Shown here piece by piece: positions 7,954 to 15,757 of a stretch of 64,000 bases of DNA (position 1 is the stretch's first letter; the number at the start of each line of letters is the position of its first letter). The position numbers and the translations under genes are program-made. The DNA comes from Avisuccinivibrio_A sp964651505 (GTDB taxonomy: Bacteria > Pseudomonadota > Gammaproteobacteria > Enterobacterales > Succinivibrionaceae), in contig CAZYXT010000001.1 of the NCBI GenBank assembly GCA_964651505.1, forward strand, positions 1 to 64,000, in the 5' to 3' direction. The notes beneath the pieces were generated by a model. That model ran no database searches and was not told where the DNA came from. It saw only the letters and a program-made list of their open reading frames with translations.

Positions 7954-8631
7954 GTGAGCAGCAAAACCTGGCATGATGTCATAGGGCCCCTCAAAGAGAG
8001 TCCTGCCTTTATCCATGCCTTAAATTTTTCAAGGCAGGAGCGTGCCAAAGGCGTCGTTGTTTTTCCTCCTGAAAACTTGGTTTTCAATGCCTTCAGGCTC
8101 ACCCCTTTTGACAAGCTCAAAGTTGTGATAGTCGGACAGGATCCTTACCATGAGCCCCGGCAGGCGATGGGATTGTCCTTTTCGGTGCCCCCCGGGATCA
8201 GGGTGCCCCCGTCTTTGGAGAATATCTACAAGGAGCTTTCAACCGACATCAGGGACTTTGTCATCCCCTCTCACGGCTGTCTTACATCTTGGGCTTTGCA
8301 GGGAGTGTTGCTCTTAAACGCGGTTTTGACGGTGCAGGCGGGGGCTGCTTTTTCTCATCGCAACCAAGGCTGGGAAGAGTTTACCGATCAGGTTATTGCC
8401 GCCATCGACGCTCAAGCCTTCGGCATAGTTTTCATGCTGTGGGGCAGCGCGGCGCGCAACAAAGGCCGCGCGGTCGACCGCAGCCGCCACTTGGTGCTGG
8501 AGGCGCCGCACCCCTCGCCCCTGTCGGCCTATCGGGGCTTTTTTGGCTGCCGCCATTTTTCAAAGGCCAATGCCTATTTGCAAAGCGTCGGCAAAGAACC
8601 CGTCAACTGGCAGCTGCCCCTGTACATTTAA
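7954..8631 (+). CDS. ung: Uracil-DNA glycosylase, family 1
   Basis: Removes uracil from DNA as the first step of base excision repair. Catalytic water-activating motif GQDPYHEPRQAMGLSFSV (Asp about residue 64), the uracil-binding Asn in LLLNAVLTV, and the DNA-intercalating loop HPSPLSAYRGFFGCRHF near the C-terminus are all intact. Length 225 aa equals that of typical bacterial Ung. The GTG start at 7954 is supported by AAGGAG six bases upstream. It stands alone, convergent with pseG, with 16 bp between the stops. Confidence 0.96.
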   Translation: MSSKTWHDVIGPLKESPAFIHALNFSRQERAKGVVVFPPENLVFNAFRLTPFDKLKVVIVGQDPYHEPRQAMGLSFSVPPGIRVPPSLENIYKELSTDIRDFVIPSHGCLTSWALQGVLLLNAVLTVQAGAAFSHRNQGWEEFTDQVIAAIDAQAFGIVFMLWGSAARNKGRAVDRSRHLVLEAPHPSPLSAYRGFFGCRHFSKANAYLQSVGKEPVNWQLPLYI

Positions 8632-8647
8632 GCAAAGGCTCCGCTTG

Positions 8648-9664
8648 TCACTGTCCAAACTGCAAAGCCCCCTCGATGACGGCCTTTGCGGCGCGCACCG
8701 TGCCGCCTCCGTCAAGCACGTTGCGGCAATTTTCAGCATAAAAGCCAAAATTTGAGGACAGCTTGGCCAAAGCCTCTTTGAGGCTTGTCGGATCTTGTAA
8801 AGCCCGGGCGCTCAAATCGCAGCCTGCCTGATATTTTTTTAAGATCTGCTCGGCCCCCTCCTGATTGTCGGCTGCCCGAATGCATACGGATGGCACGGCC
8901 GCGGCAATGCGCTCTAAGAACATGCCCCCGTAGGCGCCCACTGAAAGCTCGTATTCTTGCCAATAGGGAAAAAGAGTCGGGACGCTGTGCAAATAGCGTA
9001 TGCGCAACTCTTGGCACAAAGCCTCAATTTTTTTGGCGCGGGCGTTGGCCGCCCCTGCAATGCACAAAAACTCATATGCTTCTGTCAGATTGGCTTTGCC
9101 TATATTCTTTAGCACATCAAGCGTCACCCCGTGCGGATCGGAGCCGCCGAGGCTTATCAGCACCTTGGGTTTGGGGCTGATGCAAGATTTTTGTTTGACC
9201 TTAAAAAACTTGTGGGAGGTCAGGGCATAGGGGGCGCCGATGCACAGGCGGCACTGCCTTGGCACCAGATCTTGATAGTCGCGCTCTTGGCGCAACAGGC
9301 CCTGATCCAAAAGCAGATGACAAAGATGAGGGCGGTTTGCCAGATCGTCGATGACGGCCGTAAAGATCTTGTCATAAAGCGCCGCCTCTTGTCTTTGGTC
9401 CACAAAATAGTGATCGATGATGACCGCATCGGGGTGCTCCTCAAGCGCCGTTTTTGCAAGGCGCTCGTAAGGGCAGCGCACGATGCGCCAAAAGCGTCCT
9501 GCCTGTTTTTGCAGGGAGGGGCTTAAGCTGTCGGTTACCAGGGTAAAGCGCACCTTGCCAGGGTGCAGGGCGCGCAGGGCCGGCAGCAGATTATTGATGC
9601 GCATCAGGTGGCCCGTGCCTATCTGCTCGTCGGCCTTTAAGATCACCGCATAGTCAAAGGGCAT
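8648..9664 (-). CDS. pseG: UDP-2,4-diacetamido-2,4,6-trideoxy-beta-L-altropyranose hydrolase
   Basis: GT-B-like hydrolase that removes UDP to free the sugar precursor of pseudaminic acid. N-terminal KADEQIGTGHLMR matches the G-x-G-H-x-x-R motif with the catalytic His (about residue 17), and the C-terminal half carries the UDP-binding segment SLGGSDPHGVT and YGGMFLERIAAAVPSVCI. Chosen start 9664 overlaps pseF by 11 bp; a longer in-frame start to 9724 would overlap pseF by 71 bp. Last gene of the pse operon. At 338 aa it is about family length, so a fusion with PseH, seen in some species, is not present. Confidence 0.85.
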   Translation of the reverse strand: MPFDYAVILKADEQIGTGHLMRINNLLPALRALHPGKVRFTLVTDSLSPSLQKQAGRFWRIVRCPYERLAKTALEEHPDAVIIDHYFVDQRQEAALYDKIFTAVIDDLANRPHLCHLLLDQGLLRQERDYQDLVPRQCRLCIGAPYALTSHKFFKVKQKSCISPKPKVLISLGGSDPHGVTLDVLKNIGKANLTEAYEFLCIAGAANARAKKIEALCQELRIRYLHSVPTLFPYWQEYELSVGAYGGMFLERIAAAVPSVCIRAADNQEGAEQILKKYQAGCDLSARALQDPTSLKEALAKLSSNFGFYAENCRNVLDGGGTVRAAKAVIEGALQFGQ

Positions 9665-10355
9665 CAAGCTTTTCCAATGCCTCATACATGGCACAGGCGA
9701 GGATAAAGTCCTCTTCGGTGTCAATGTCGATGACGCGCCTGCGGGGAATGGGGAAGGCCTTGCTGACCATCAAAGAGCGCTGTGCGCCTTTAAGCTCAAA
9801 GGAGCGGGGGGAGAAAAAGTAAAATTGGGCCGCATCCTGATAGGCCTTGGTCAGATCTTGAGAGCGCATGGGCATGCAGTCGGGCATGAAAGGATGTGGG
9901 GTCAGATCGGCGTCCACATACTGCGCCCTTTGCACCGGAAATGGAAACTCGCAGCAGGCATACAGGTAATCGGCTTTGTATCTGACAAAAGCCTCGTACC
10001 CTGCCTTAAGATCATCAACGCTCATCAAAGGGGCGGTGGCATATAAACAGGCTATGACCTCATAATCATCATCATGCCTGATCTTCTCATAAGCATCGGC
10101 CAAGGCCTGATATGAGGTGGCGTAATTGTCAGAGAGTTTGGGCGAGCGCTTAAAAGGGACGTCTGCCCCGTATTCGCGCGCCACGGCGGCAATTTCGTCA
10201 TCATCGGTGGTCACCACAATCCTTTGGAAAAGAGCGCTTTTTTGGGCCTTGATGATGCTGTGGGCAATCAAGGGCAGACCGCCTATTTTGCGGATATTCT
10301 TGCGCGGCACCCTCGTCGAGCCTCCGCGGGCGGGGATAACGGCAACATTACTCAC
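9654..10355 (-). CDS. pseF: Pseudaminic acid cytidylyltransferase
   Basis: Activates pseudaminic acid with CTP to CMP-pseudaminic acid. The N-terminal nucleotide-binding signature AVIPARGGSTRVPRKNIR (residues 5-22) and VVTTDDDEIAAVA are typical of CMP-sialate synthetases of the PseF/NeuA family. Length 233 aa is typical for PseF. It overlaps pseC upstream and pseG downstream by a few bases, so all four pse genes are tightly translated from one message. Confidence 0.9.
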   Translation of the reverse strand: MSNVAVIPARGGSTRVPRKNIRKIGGLPLIAHSIIKAQKSALFQRIVVTTDDDEIAAVAREYGADVPFKRSPKLSDNYATSYQALADAYEKIRHDDDYEVIACLYATAPLMSVDDLKAGYEAFVRYKADYLYACCEFPFPVQRAQYVDADLTPHPFMPDCMPMRSQDLTKAYQDAAQFYFFSPRSFELKGAQRSLMVSKAFPIPRRRVIDIDTEEDFILACAMYEALEKLDAL

Positions 10356-11514
10356 GGCTTAAAAACTCCCTGATCCAAGATGCGATCATGGATTGATCAA
10401 TGGAGGTGAGCTTTGGGTGCAGGGGAATGGACAAGGTCGTTTTGAAAAACGCCTCGGCCCCCTGCAATGGAGGATAGGCCTTTAATTTTTGATAATAAGG
10501 GTGGGCATAGATGGGCACGTAGTGCACCTGTGCCAGCACATTTTTGCCGCGCAAAAAGGCGTAAAGCCCGTCGCGCCTGCTTGTTGTTATCTGATAAAGA
10601 TGCCAGGAGCTTTGATTATCCTGTGTATCCTCGGGAGGACAGGTCAGATTGGGGCAATCCTCCAAGAGCTCGCGGTAATAACGCGCCTGCTGCCTGCGCT
10701 TTTTTAAAAACTCATCAACCTTCTGCATCTGCGAGATCCCCAAGGCTGCGTGCACGTCGCTTAAGCGGTAGTTAAAGCCCAGATCCTGCATCTCATAGTA
10801 ATAAGGCGGCAGATCCTTGCGCTCAAGATTGGATTGGTCGTGCACGATGCCGTGGCAGCGCAGGGCGCAAATTTTCTCGTGCAGATCTTGGTTGAAGGTG
10901 GTGACGGCTCCGCCTTCTGCGGTGGTGATGATTTTCACGGGGTGAAAGGAGAACACCGCAACATCGGCCTGAGGAAATGATCCTATCATTTTGCCTTGAT
11001 ATTCAGCGCCCAAGGCATGGGCCGCATCTTCGACAAGATAAAAGCCGTATTTGGCCTTAAGCTCGTACAGGCGCATAAGATCCAAGGGTCTGCCGCTCAA
11101 ATGCACGGCAACCACGGCCTTAACCTTGCGGCCCTGTCCTGCCAACTGCTCAAGCTGTGCCTCAAACTTGTCAAAGTCGATGAGTCCCGTAAGCGGATCT
11201 GCATCGATAAAGTCGACGTCGGCCCCGACCATGCGCGCACAATTGGCCGAGCTTGCAAAGCTGATGGAGCTTGCCAAGACCAGATCGCCTGCCTTAACTC
11301 CCAAGGCCAGCATGCTAAGATGCAGCCCTGCCGTGGCCGAGCTTACGGCGCAGGCATAAGGGACTTTTATAAAGCTTTTTAAGCTGTCCTCAAAGGCGGG
11401 GACTTTGGGCCCCGAGGTCAAAAAAGAGGAGCGCAGCACCGCCGCTACGGCGGCCTGATCTTCATCGTCGACGCACTGCGTGCTGTAGGGGATGATTTTG
11501 CTAGATAAGCTCAT
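10348..11514 (-). CDS. pseC: UDP-4-amino-4,6-dideoxy-N-acetyl-beta-L-altrosamine transaminase
   Basis: PLP-dependent DegT/DnrJ/EryC1-family aminotransferase, the second step of pseudaminic acid synthesis. Seen: SSATAGLHLSML near residue 58, the PLP-phosphate and cofactor contacts in VEDAAHALGAEYQGK, and the Schiff-base Lys in FSFHPVKIITTAEGGAV (about residue 183). Length 388 aa is usual. It starts inside the 3' end of pseB (14 bp overlap) and ends inside pseF. Confidence 0.92.
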   Translation of the reverse strand: MSLSSKIIPYSTQCVDDEDQAAVAAVLRSSFLTSGPKVPAFEDSLKSFIKVPYACAVSSATAGLHLSMLALGVKAGDLVLASSISFASSANCARMVGADVDFIDADPLTGLIDFDKFEAQLEQLAGQGRKVKAVVAVHLSGRPLDLMRLYELKAKYGFYLVEDAAHALGAEYQGKMIGSFPQADVAVFSFHPVKIITTAEGGAVTTFNQDLHEKICALRCHGIVHDQSNLERKDLPPYYYEMQDLGFNYRLSDVHAALGISQMQKVDEFLKKRRQQARYYRELLEDCPNLTCPPEDTQDNQSSWHLYQITTSRRDGLYAFLRGKNVLAQVHYVPIYAHPYYQKLKAYPPLQGAEAFFKTTLSIPLHPKLTSIDQSMIASWIREFLSRE

Positions 11515-12547
11515 GAAGTTTCTCGATTTCGCTTACGCTCAAATACTTGGGATTGTTAAGCGAGTTGTACTCAAAATTCTCGGGCACGGGCCTGCCATGC
11601 TCGCCCAAGGCGGTGACGGCGTAATCGCAATGCAGCGAATTGAAGATGATGGACGGCTTGATGATAAAAAAGTCGTCAAACTCCAAGGTGTGGAAGCTGT
11701 CATCGTGCGGGCACATCACCTCGTGGATCTTCTCCCCCGGGCGTATGCCCACGATCTTTTGACTGATATTCGGGGCCAGGGCTTTGGCCAGATCGGTTAT
11801 CCTGATGGAGGGGATCTTGGGGACGAAGAGCTCTCCTCCGTGCATGCGCACCAGACCTGCCAAGACGAAGTTGACGCCCTCTTGCAAGGTGATCCAAAAG
11901 CGCGTCATGTCAGGATGGGTGATGGGGATGCTCTGTGCGCCTTCTGCGGCCAGTTTTCTGAAAAAGGGCACCACCGAGCCGCGCGAGCCTGCCACATTGC
12001 CGTAGCGCACCACCGAGAAGCGGCAGGGCTTGTCGCCTGCAAGATTGTTGGCCGCGCAAAAGAGCTTGTCCGAGCACAATTTGGTGGCCCCGTACAGATT
12101 GATGGGGTTGGCAGCCTTGTCCGTGGAAAGGGCAATGAGCTTTTGCACATTTTGCACCAGGCATGCCTCAATCAGGTTTTCGGCGCCGTTGATATTGGTC
12201 TTGATGCACTCCATTGGGTTGTATTCGGCCGCGGGCACCTGTTTTAAGGCCGCCGCATGCACCACGATGTCAACCCCGCGCAACGCAAGAAAAAGGCGAT
12301 CCTTGTCGCGCACGTCGCCGATGAAAAACCTCAGCTTGGACTTGTACTCCTCAAAAAGAGACTGCATCTGATATTGCTTGAGCTCGTCGCGCGAGTAGAC
12401 GATGAGCTTTTTGACCTGTGGAAATGAGGTCAATACCGTCTGCACGAATTGTTTGCCAAACGAACCCGTGCCTCCCGTGATAAGGATGGTCTTGTCTTTT
12501 AACAGCTCTCTTATTTTCTCTCTGAGCGTTCCCTCAAGCGTTATCAT
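11501..12547 (-). CDS. pseB: UDP-N-acetylglucosamine 4,6-dehydratase (inverting)
   Basis: First enzyme of the pseudaminic acid pathway; an extended SDR using bound NADP. The Rossmann motif ITGGTGSFGKQF is at about residues 23-34. The SDR catalytic segment is ALSTDKAANPINLYGATKL, with Asp-Lys in place of the usual serine, as in PseB/FlaA1, and the YxxxK pair as YGATK. Length 348 aa fits the family once the 15-residue extension before the first strand is counted. Start overlaps the stop of the upstream regulator by 4 bp (ATGA), so the flagellar regulator and the glycosylation genes are one transcription unit. Confidence 0.93.
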   Translation of the reverse strand: MITLEGTLREKIRELLKDKTILITGGTGSFGKQFVQTVLTSFPQVKKLIVYSRDELKQYQMQSLFEEYKSKLRFFIGDVRDKDRLFLALRGVDIVVHAAALKQVPAAEYNPMECIKTNINGAENLIEACLVQNVQKLIALSTDKAANPINLYGATKLCSDKLFCAANNLAGDKPCRFSVVRYGNVAGSRGSVVPFFRKLAAEGAQSIPITHPDMTRFWITLQEGVNFVLAGLVRMHGGELFVPKIPSIRITDLAKALAPNISQKIVGIRPGEKIHEVMCPHDDSFHTLEFDDFFIIKPSIIFNSLHCDYAVTALGEHGRPVPENFEYNSLNNPKYLSVSEIEKLHELI

Positions 12548-14046
12548 GACGCCCCTCCTGCGTTGATGCCGTATTTTTTCATTTTCTCCACCAAGGTGGT
12601 GCGTCTTAAGCCCAAAAGCTCCGAGGCCTTGGCCACCACGCCGTTGCTTTGCTTTAAGGCCCGCTTGATCATGGTCTGCTCAAGATTGCCCACCAAAAGC
12701 TTCAAATCGATGGTGTTGTTGGGACTGAGCTCCCTTGCAAAGGCGCTTGCCAGATCGTCATCTTCCATAAGGCCCTGCATATCGGCAGGTTTGGCGCGAG
12801 CCTCAGAGGCATCGTCAAAGCCGCAGTCGCTCCCTTCAAAATCGTCATCGTTGCTGAAAGCATCGAGCAAAGCCTCGCGCTCCAAGATGGGATCGGCGAT
12901 TTTCTCTTCTCCGCGGTATTTGGCCGGCAGATCTTCGGCATCCACCACCTGCCCCGGGTGCAAAATGAGCAGTCTTTCCACCAGATTTGACAATTCTCTG
13001 ACATTGCCCTGCCACTTGTTTTGCATCAGGGTCAAAAGCGCCCGCGAAGTAAAGCGCACGGCAGGCGCGCCCGGGTGGCGCTGCAGCAGTTCCTGAATGA
13101 GCAGCGGGATGTCGTCGGGGTGATCGCGCAAAGGCGGCGTCTCGATGGGGAAGACATTGAGGCGATAGTAGAGATCTTCGCGGAAGGTGCGATCGGCCAC
13201 CATCTGTTCAAGATTGCGATGGGTGGCGGCGATGATCCTCACATCGGCCTTGATGGGCTTGTTGGAGCCAACCCTTTCAAACTTGCGCTCTTGCAGCACG
13301 CGCAAAAGCTTGACCTGCATTTGAAAAGGCATGTCGCCGATTTCATCGAGGAACAAAGTTCCGCCCGAGGCCAGCTCAAAGCGCCCTTCGCGCGAGCTGA
13401 TGGCCCCCGTGAACGCGCCTTTTTCATGCCCGAAGAGCTCAGACTCCAAAAGCTCGCCCGGAATGGCGCCGCAGTTGACAGGCACAAAGGCTTTTTTGCT
13501 GCGATCAGACAGCTCGTGAATGGCTCTGGCCACCACTTCCTTGCCCGTGCCCGATTCGCCCAAGATCAAGACATTTGCGTCGGTGGAGGCCACCTGCTCG
13601 ATGAGCCTGCGCACCTTGGCAATGGCATAGCCTTTGCCTGCCAAAAGCTTGATGAGCTGGCGGTTTTTGTGGCCTGTGCTGCTTAACTTGAGCCTCTGCA
13701 TGGTCTTGAAGGACTGGCAGTAATGCAGCAGCGATGCCACTTCGTCGTATTCGGGATCGGACTTGAGCAGGCCTATATAGTTGGGGTGATCCAAGAGCTT
13801 TTGATCTTCTTGATCTCCAAGCACGATAAAGGCTTGTTTGGGATGGTCTGCCACCAGGTCCAAAGGGCTTTTGTTGCAGCTGCCGAGAATGACAGCATCG
13901 AGATCTTCGGCGGCTTCAAGGTAGGACAGACAATCGGGACTGTCTCCGCTTTGGGTCTTGAGGCCCAAGAAGGTGAAGATGGTCTCCAATGCCTGCCTCC
14001 TGCCGATATCATCATCAATGATGAGCGCGGTCAAAGAGAACTGCAT
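12544..14046 (-). CDS. FleQ/FlrA-type sigma-54-dependent flagellar master regulator
   Basis: Bacterial enhancer-binding protein, 500 aa. The N-terminal FleQ-type receiver-like domain (1-120) begins TALIIDDDIGRRQALETIFTFLG. The AAA+ domain (about 145-375) has Walker A GESGTGKE, the sigma-54 contact loop GAFTGA, Walker B GGTLFLDEIGD and arginine-finger region FREDLYYRLN. An acidic linker (about 395-440) leads to a Fis-type HTH (RALKQSNGVVAKASELLGL). In Vibrio and Pseudomonas such proteins switch on class II flagellar genes with sigma-54. A large inverted repeat lies 56-104 bp upstream, and sigma-54 promoters occur before flgJ, flgB and flgD in this window. It heads the pse operon, linking regulator and flagellin glycosylation. 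Confidence 0.88.
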   Translation of the reverse strand: MQFSLTALIIDDDIGRRQALETIFTFLGLKTQSGDSPDCLSYLEAAEDLDAVILGSCNKSPLDLVADHPKQAFIVLGDQEDQKLLDHPNYIGLLKSDPEYDEVASLLHYCQSFKTMQRLKLSSTGHKNRQLIKLLAGKGYAIAKVRRLIEQVASTDANVLILGESGTGKEVVARAIHELSDRSKKAFVPVNCGAIPGELLESELFGHEKGAFTGAISSREGRFELASGGTLFLDEIGDMPFQMQVKLLRVLQERKFERVGSNKPIKADVRIIAATHRNLEQMVADRTFREDLYYRLNVFPIETPPLRDHPDDIPLLIQELLQRHPGAPAVRFTSRALLTLMQNKWQGNVRELSNLVERLLILHPGQVVDAEDLPAKYRGEEKIADPILEREALLDAFSNDDDFEGSDCGFDDASEARAKPADMQGLMEDDDLASAFARELSPNNTIDLKLLVGNLEQTMIKRALKQSNGVVAKASELLGLRRTTLVEKMKKYGINAGGAS

Positions 14047-14101
14047 AGATTTTCATACCGTGATATAGCGACTAATGATCCCATCATACCCCAAAATGGC
14101 A

Positions 14102-14150
14102 GGACTGATGTCAAAAATTCGTAAAAATGTGTTGGATTTTTGACAAGTCC
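14102..14150. promoter_or_regulatory. Inverted repeat, candidate autoregulatory site of the flagellar regulator
   Basis: Arms TGTCAAAAAT (14109-14118) and ATTTTTGACA (14136-14145) are perfect complements, 17 bp apart. GGACT (14102-14106) and AGTCC (14146-14150) continue the symmetry after a 2-nt GA bulge. The site lies just upstream of the FleQ/FlrA-type gene. Its half-site ATGTCAAAAA recurs before flgB and flgD. Confidence 0.55.
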
Positions 14151-14596
14151 AATCCCTCCCGATAAATACCTGTATCAATAAAATTTTAAAGCCGGGCTCT
14201 TTGCAAAACTTTGATTTTGCCCGGGGGGTTTTTAATTGAGCTGTAACCTGTGCCCCCTGTTTATTGATGCAGGCAAACTAAAGTTTGAATCTTGGGAGGG
14301 ACCATGCTGCATGGGGTGAACAAGATTGCCTTGCCAAAGGCTAATGATGCGCCAAGTTTTGGATGAGGTTTGGCCTGATAAGAATGAGCGGCCAAGCGCG
14401 CGGTGTTGTACCCAAGGACTGCAATTGCCACAAATAAGATTCAAGCCCTGTCAATGGCGGGTTGTTTTCAAGATCACAAGCCCTTTTGCCATTCTTGGCT
14501 GTTTAAGCTTGGTCCTTAAAATCGACTTTAAATCTCATCGGGCAATACGGTCCCATAGCACTCTTTTTAAATAGTCGGTTTTCAGACGCCAAGGGG

Positions 14597-14612
14597 CGGC
14601 CCGCCCTTTGCA
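14597..14612 (+). promoter_or_regulatory. Sigma-54-like promoter of flgJKL
   Basis: CGGCCCGCCCTTTGCA has GG and GC exactly ten bases apart and differs from the TGGCACG-N4-TTGCA consensus at two positions. Predicted start of transcription is about 14623, 60 bp before flgJ. Confidence 0.6.
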
Positions 14613-14682
14613 TAGACTGTTAACTTGTTGATTTTATGGGACTTTTTTTTTTTTTAAGGCTGAGTGCCTAAGGCAGGGATGT

Positions 14683-15669
14683 ATGGCTGATGTTCCTCTT
14701 ACCGATAAAAAAGATCTGGGCCTCATTGCCGATGTGCGCGGATTGAGCAAATTGAAAGTGCTGGGCAAGGGCTCCAAGGCAGAGCAGGCTCAGGCTTTAA
14801 AACAGGCCGCCTCGCAATTTGAGGCATTGCTTTTAAAGCAATGCTATGATGCCATGTACAACAGCAATCTTTCCTTGAACCCCGATTCGCCTCTGCACAG
14901 CCGCTATTCAGGGTTCTTTGAGGATATGTTGAACGCCCAGCGCGTGGACGCCATGGTCAATCAGGACGGGCCCGTCAGCAAAAACTCCATCACCTATCTT
15001 GTGGCCAGGCAATTTGCCAAATCCTTGGGCGATGAAGGCAAAAAGATGCTCGAATCTTTGACCGCGGGCAATCGCGAACTCAATCCTGTCTCCGAGATAT
15101 CTTTGTCAGGCTCCCACAAGTCTCATAACTTTGCCACATTGAAAATGTCCAATGCCCGCGCGGCCATCAATTCCTACTCTAAACAATACGGCGATTTGCC
15201 CAAGATCGACGGCAAGTTTGCAGATCCCCAGGATTTTGTGGACAAGCTCATGCCCTATGCGGTCAAAGCCACGCAGGGGCAGAACATGAATCCTCTGGTC
15301 TTGGTGGCGCAGGCTGCCCTCGAGACAGGGTGGGGCGAGCATGTGCCGGCCGGCAACAATTATTACGGCATCAAGGCAGGCGGTTCGTGGCGGGGGGCAA
15401 CCGAAGATTTTGCCACTCACGAGTATGAAAACGGCAGCAAGGTCAACAAGACCGAGCGCTTTCGCGCTTACGGATCTTTGCTTGAGAGCATGCACGATTA
15501 TGTCAATCTCATCAAAACCAACGAGCGTTATGCCAAAGCCGAGGCCTTGTCCTTTGATACGGACAAGTACTTTGATGAGATTCAAAAGGCAGGTTATGCC
15601 ACCGATCCCAACTATGCCAAGAAACTCAAAAAGATAGCGCAGAAAGTGGCTTTCATGGCCTATAAATAG
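14683..15669 (+). CDS. flgJ: Flagellar rod-binding protein / peptidoglycan hydrolase
   Basis: Two-domain periplasmic protein that caps the growing rod and opens the peptidoglycan. The N-terminal rod-binding domain (about 35-125) has QFEALLLKQCYDAMYNSN; the C-terminal glucosaminidase domain (about 170-325) has VLVAQAALETGWGEHVP with the catalytic Glu, then NYYGIKAG. Length 328 aa is close to that of enteric FlgJ. It has no signal peptide, as expected for export by the flagellar machinery. It starts the flgJKL unit, separated from the rest of the flg genes, which lie 37 kb away. Confidence 0.93.
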   Translation: MADVPLTDKKDLGLIADVRGLSKLKVLGKGSKAEQAQALKQAASQFEALLLKQCYDAMYNSNLSLNPDSPLHSRYSGFFEDMLNAQRVDAMVNQDGPVSKNSITYLVARQFAKSLGDEGKKMLESLTAGNRELNPVSEISLSGSHKSHNFATLKMSNARAAINSYSKQYGDLPKIDGKFADPQDFVDKLMPYAVKATQGQNMNPLVLVAQAALETGWGEHVPAGNNYYGIKAGGSWRGATEDFATHEYENGSKVNKTERFRAYGSLLESMHDYVNLIKTNERYAKAEALSFDTDKYFDEIQKAGYATDPNYAKKLKKIAQKVAFMAYK

Positions 15670-15757
15670 GTTTTTGCCCCGGGTGGCATGATATTTGAAT
15701 AAATAGAGCAAAAGATTTATTAAGAGGCAATTTTTGCCCTCAGGGAGATGTAAGAAC

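Larger units (their letters stand above)
14047..14682. promoter_or_regulatory. 636-bp divergent flagellar control region
   Basis: No convincing gene; the short ORFs here have no ribosome sites or family features. Contents from left to right: a large inverted repeat (14102-14150), a GC-rich hairpin CCGGGC...GCCCGG (about 14193-14226) followed by GGGGTTTTT that looks like a plus-strand terminator, then a sigma-54-like promoter at 14597-14612 and a 70-nt leader to flgJ with a 13-nt T run. A small RNA ending at the hairpin is possible but not shown. Confidence 0.5.

Noticed and set aside
14232..14574. ORFs of 70 and 82 codons in the flgJ control region
   Set aside because: No ribosome sites and no recognisable composition; regulatory elements account for the region better.
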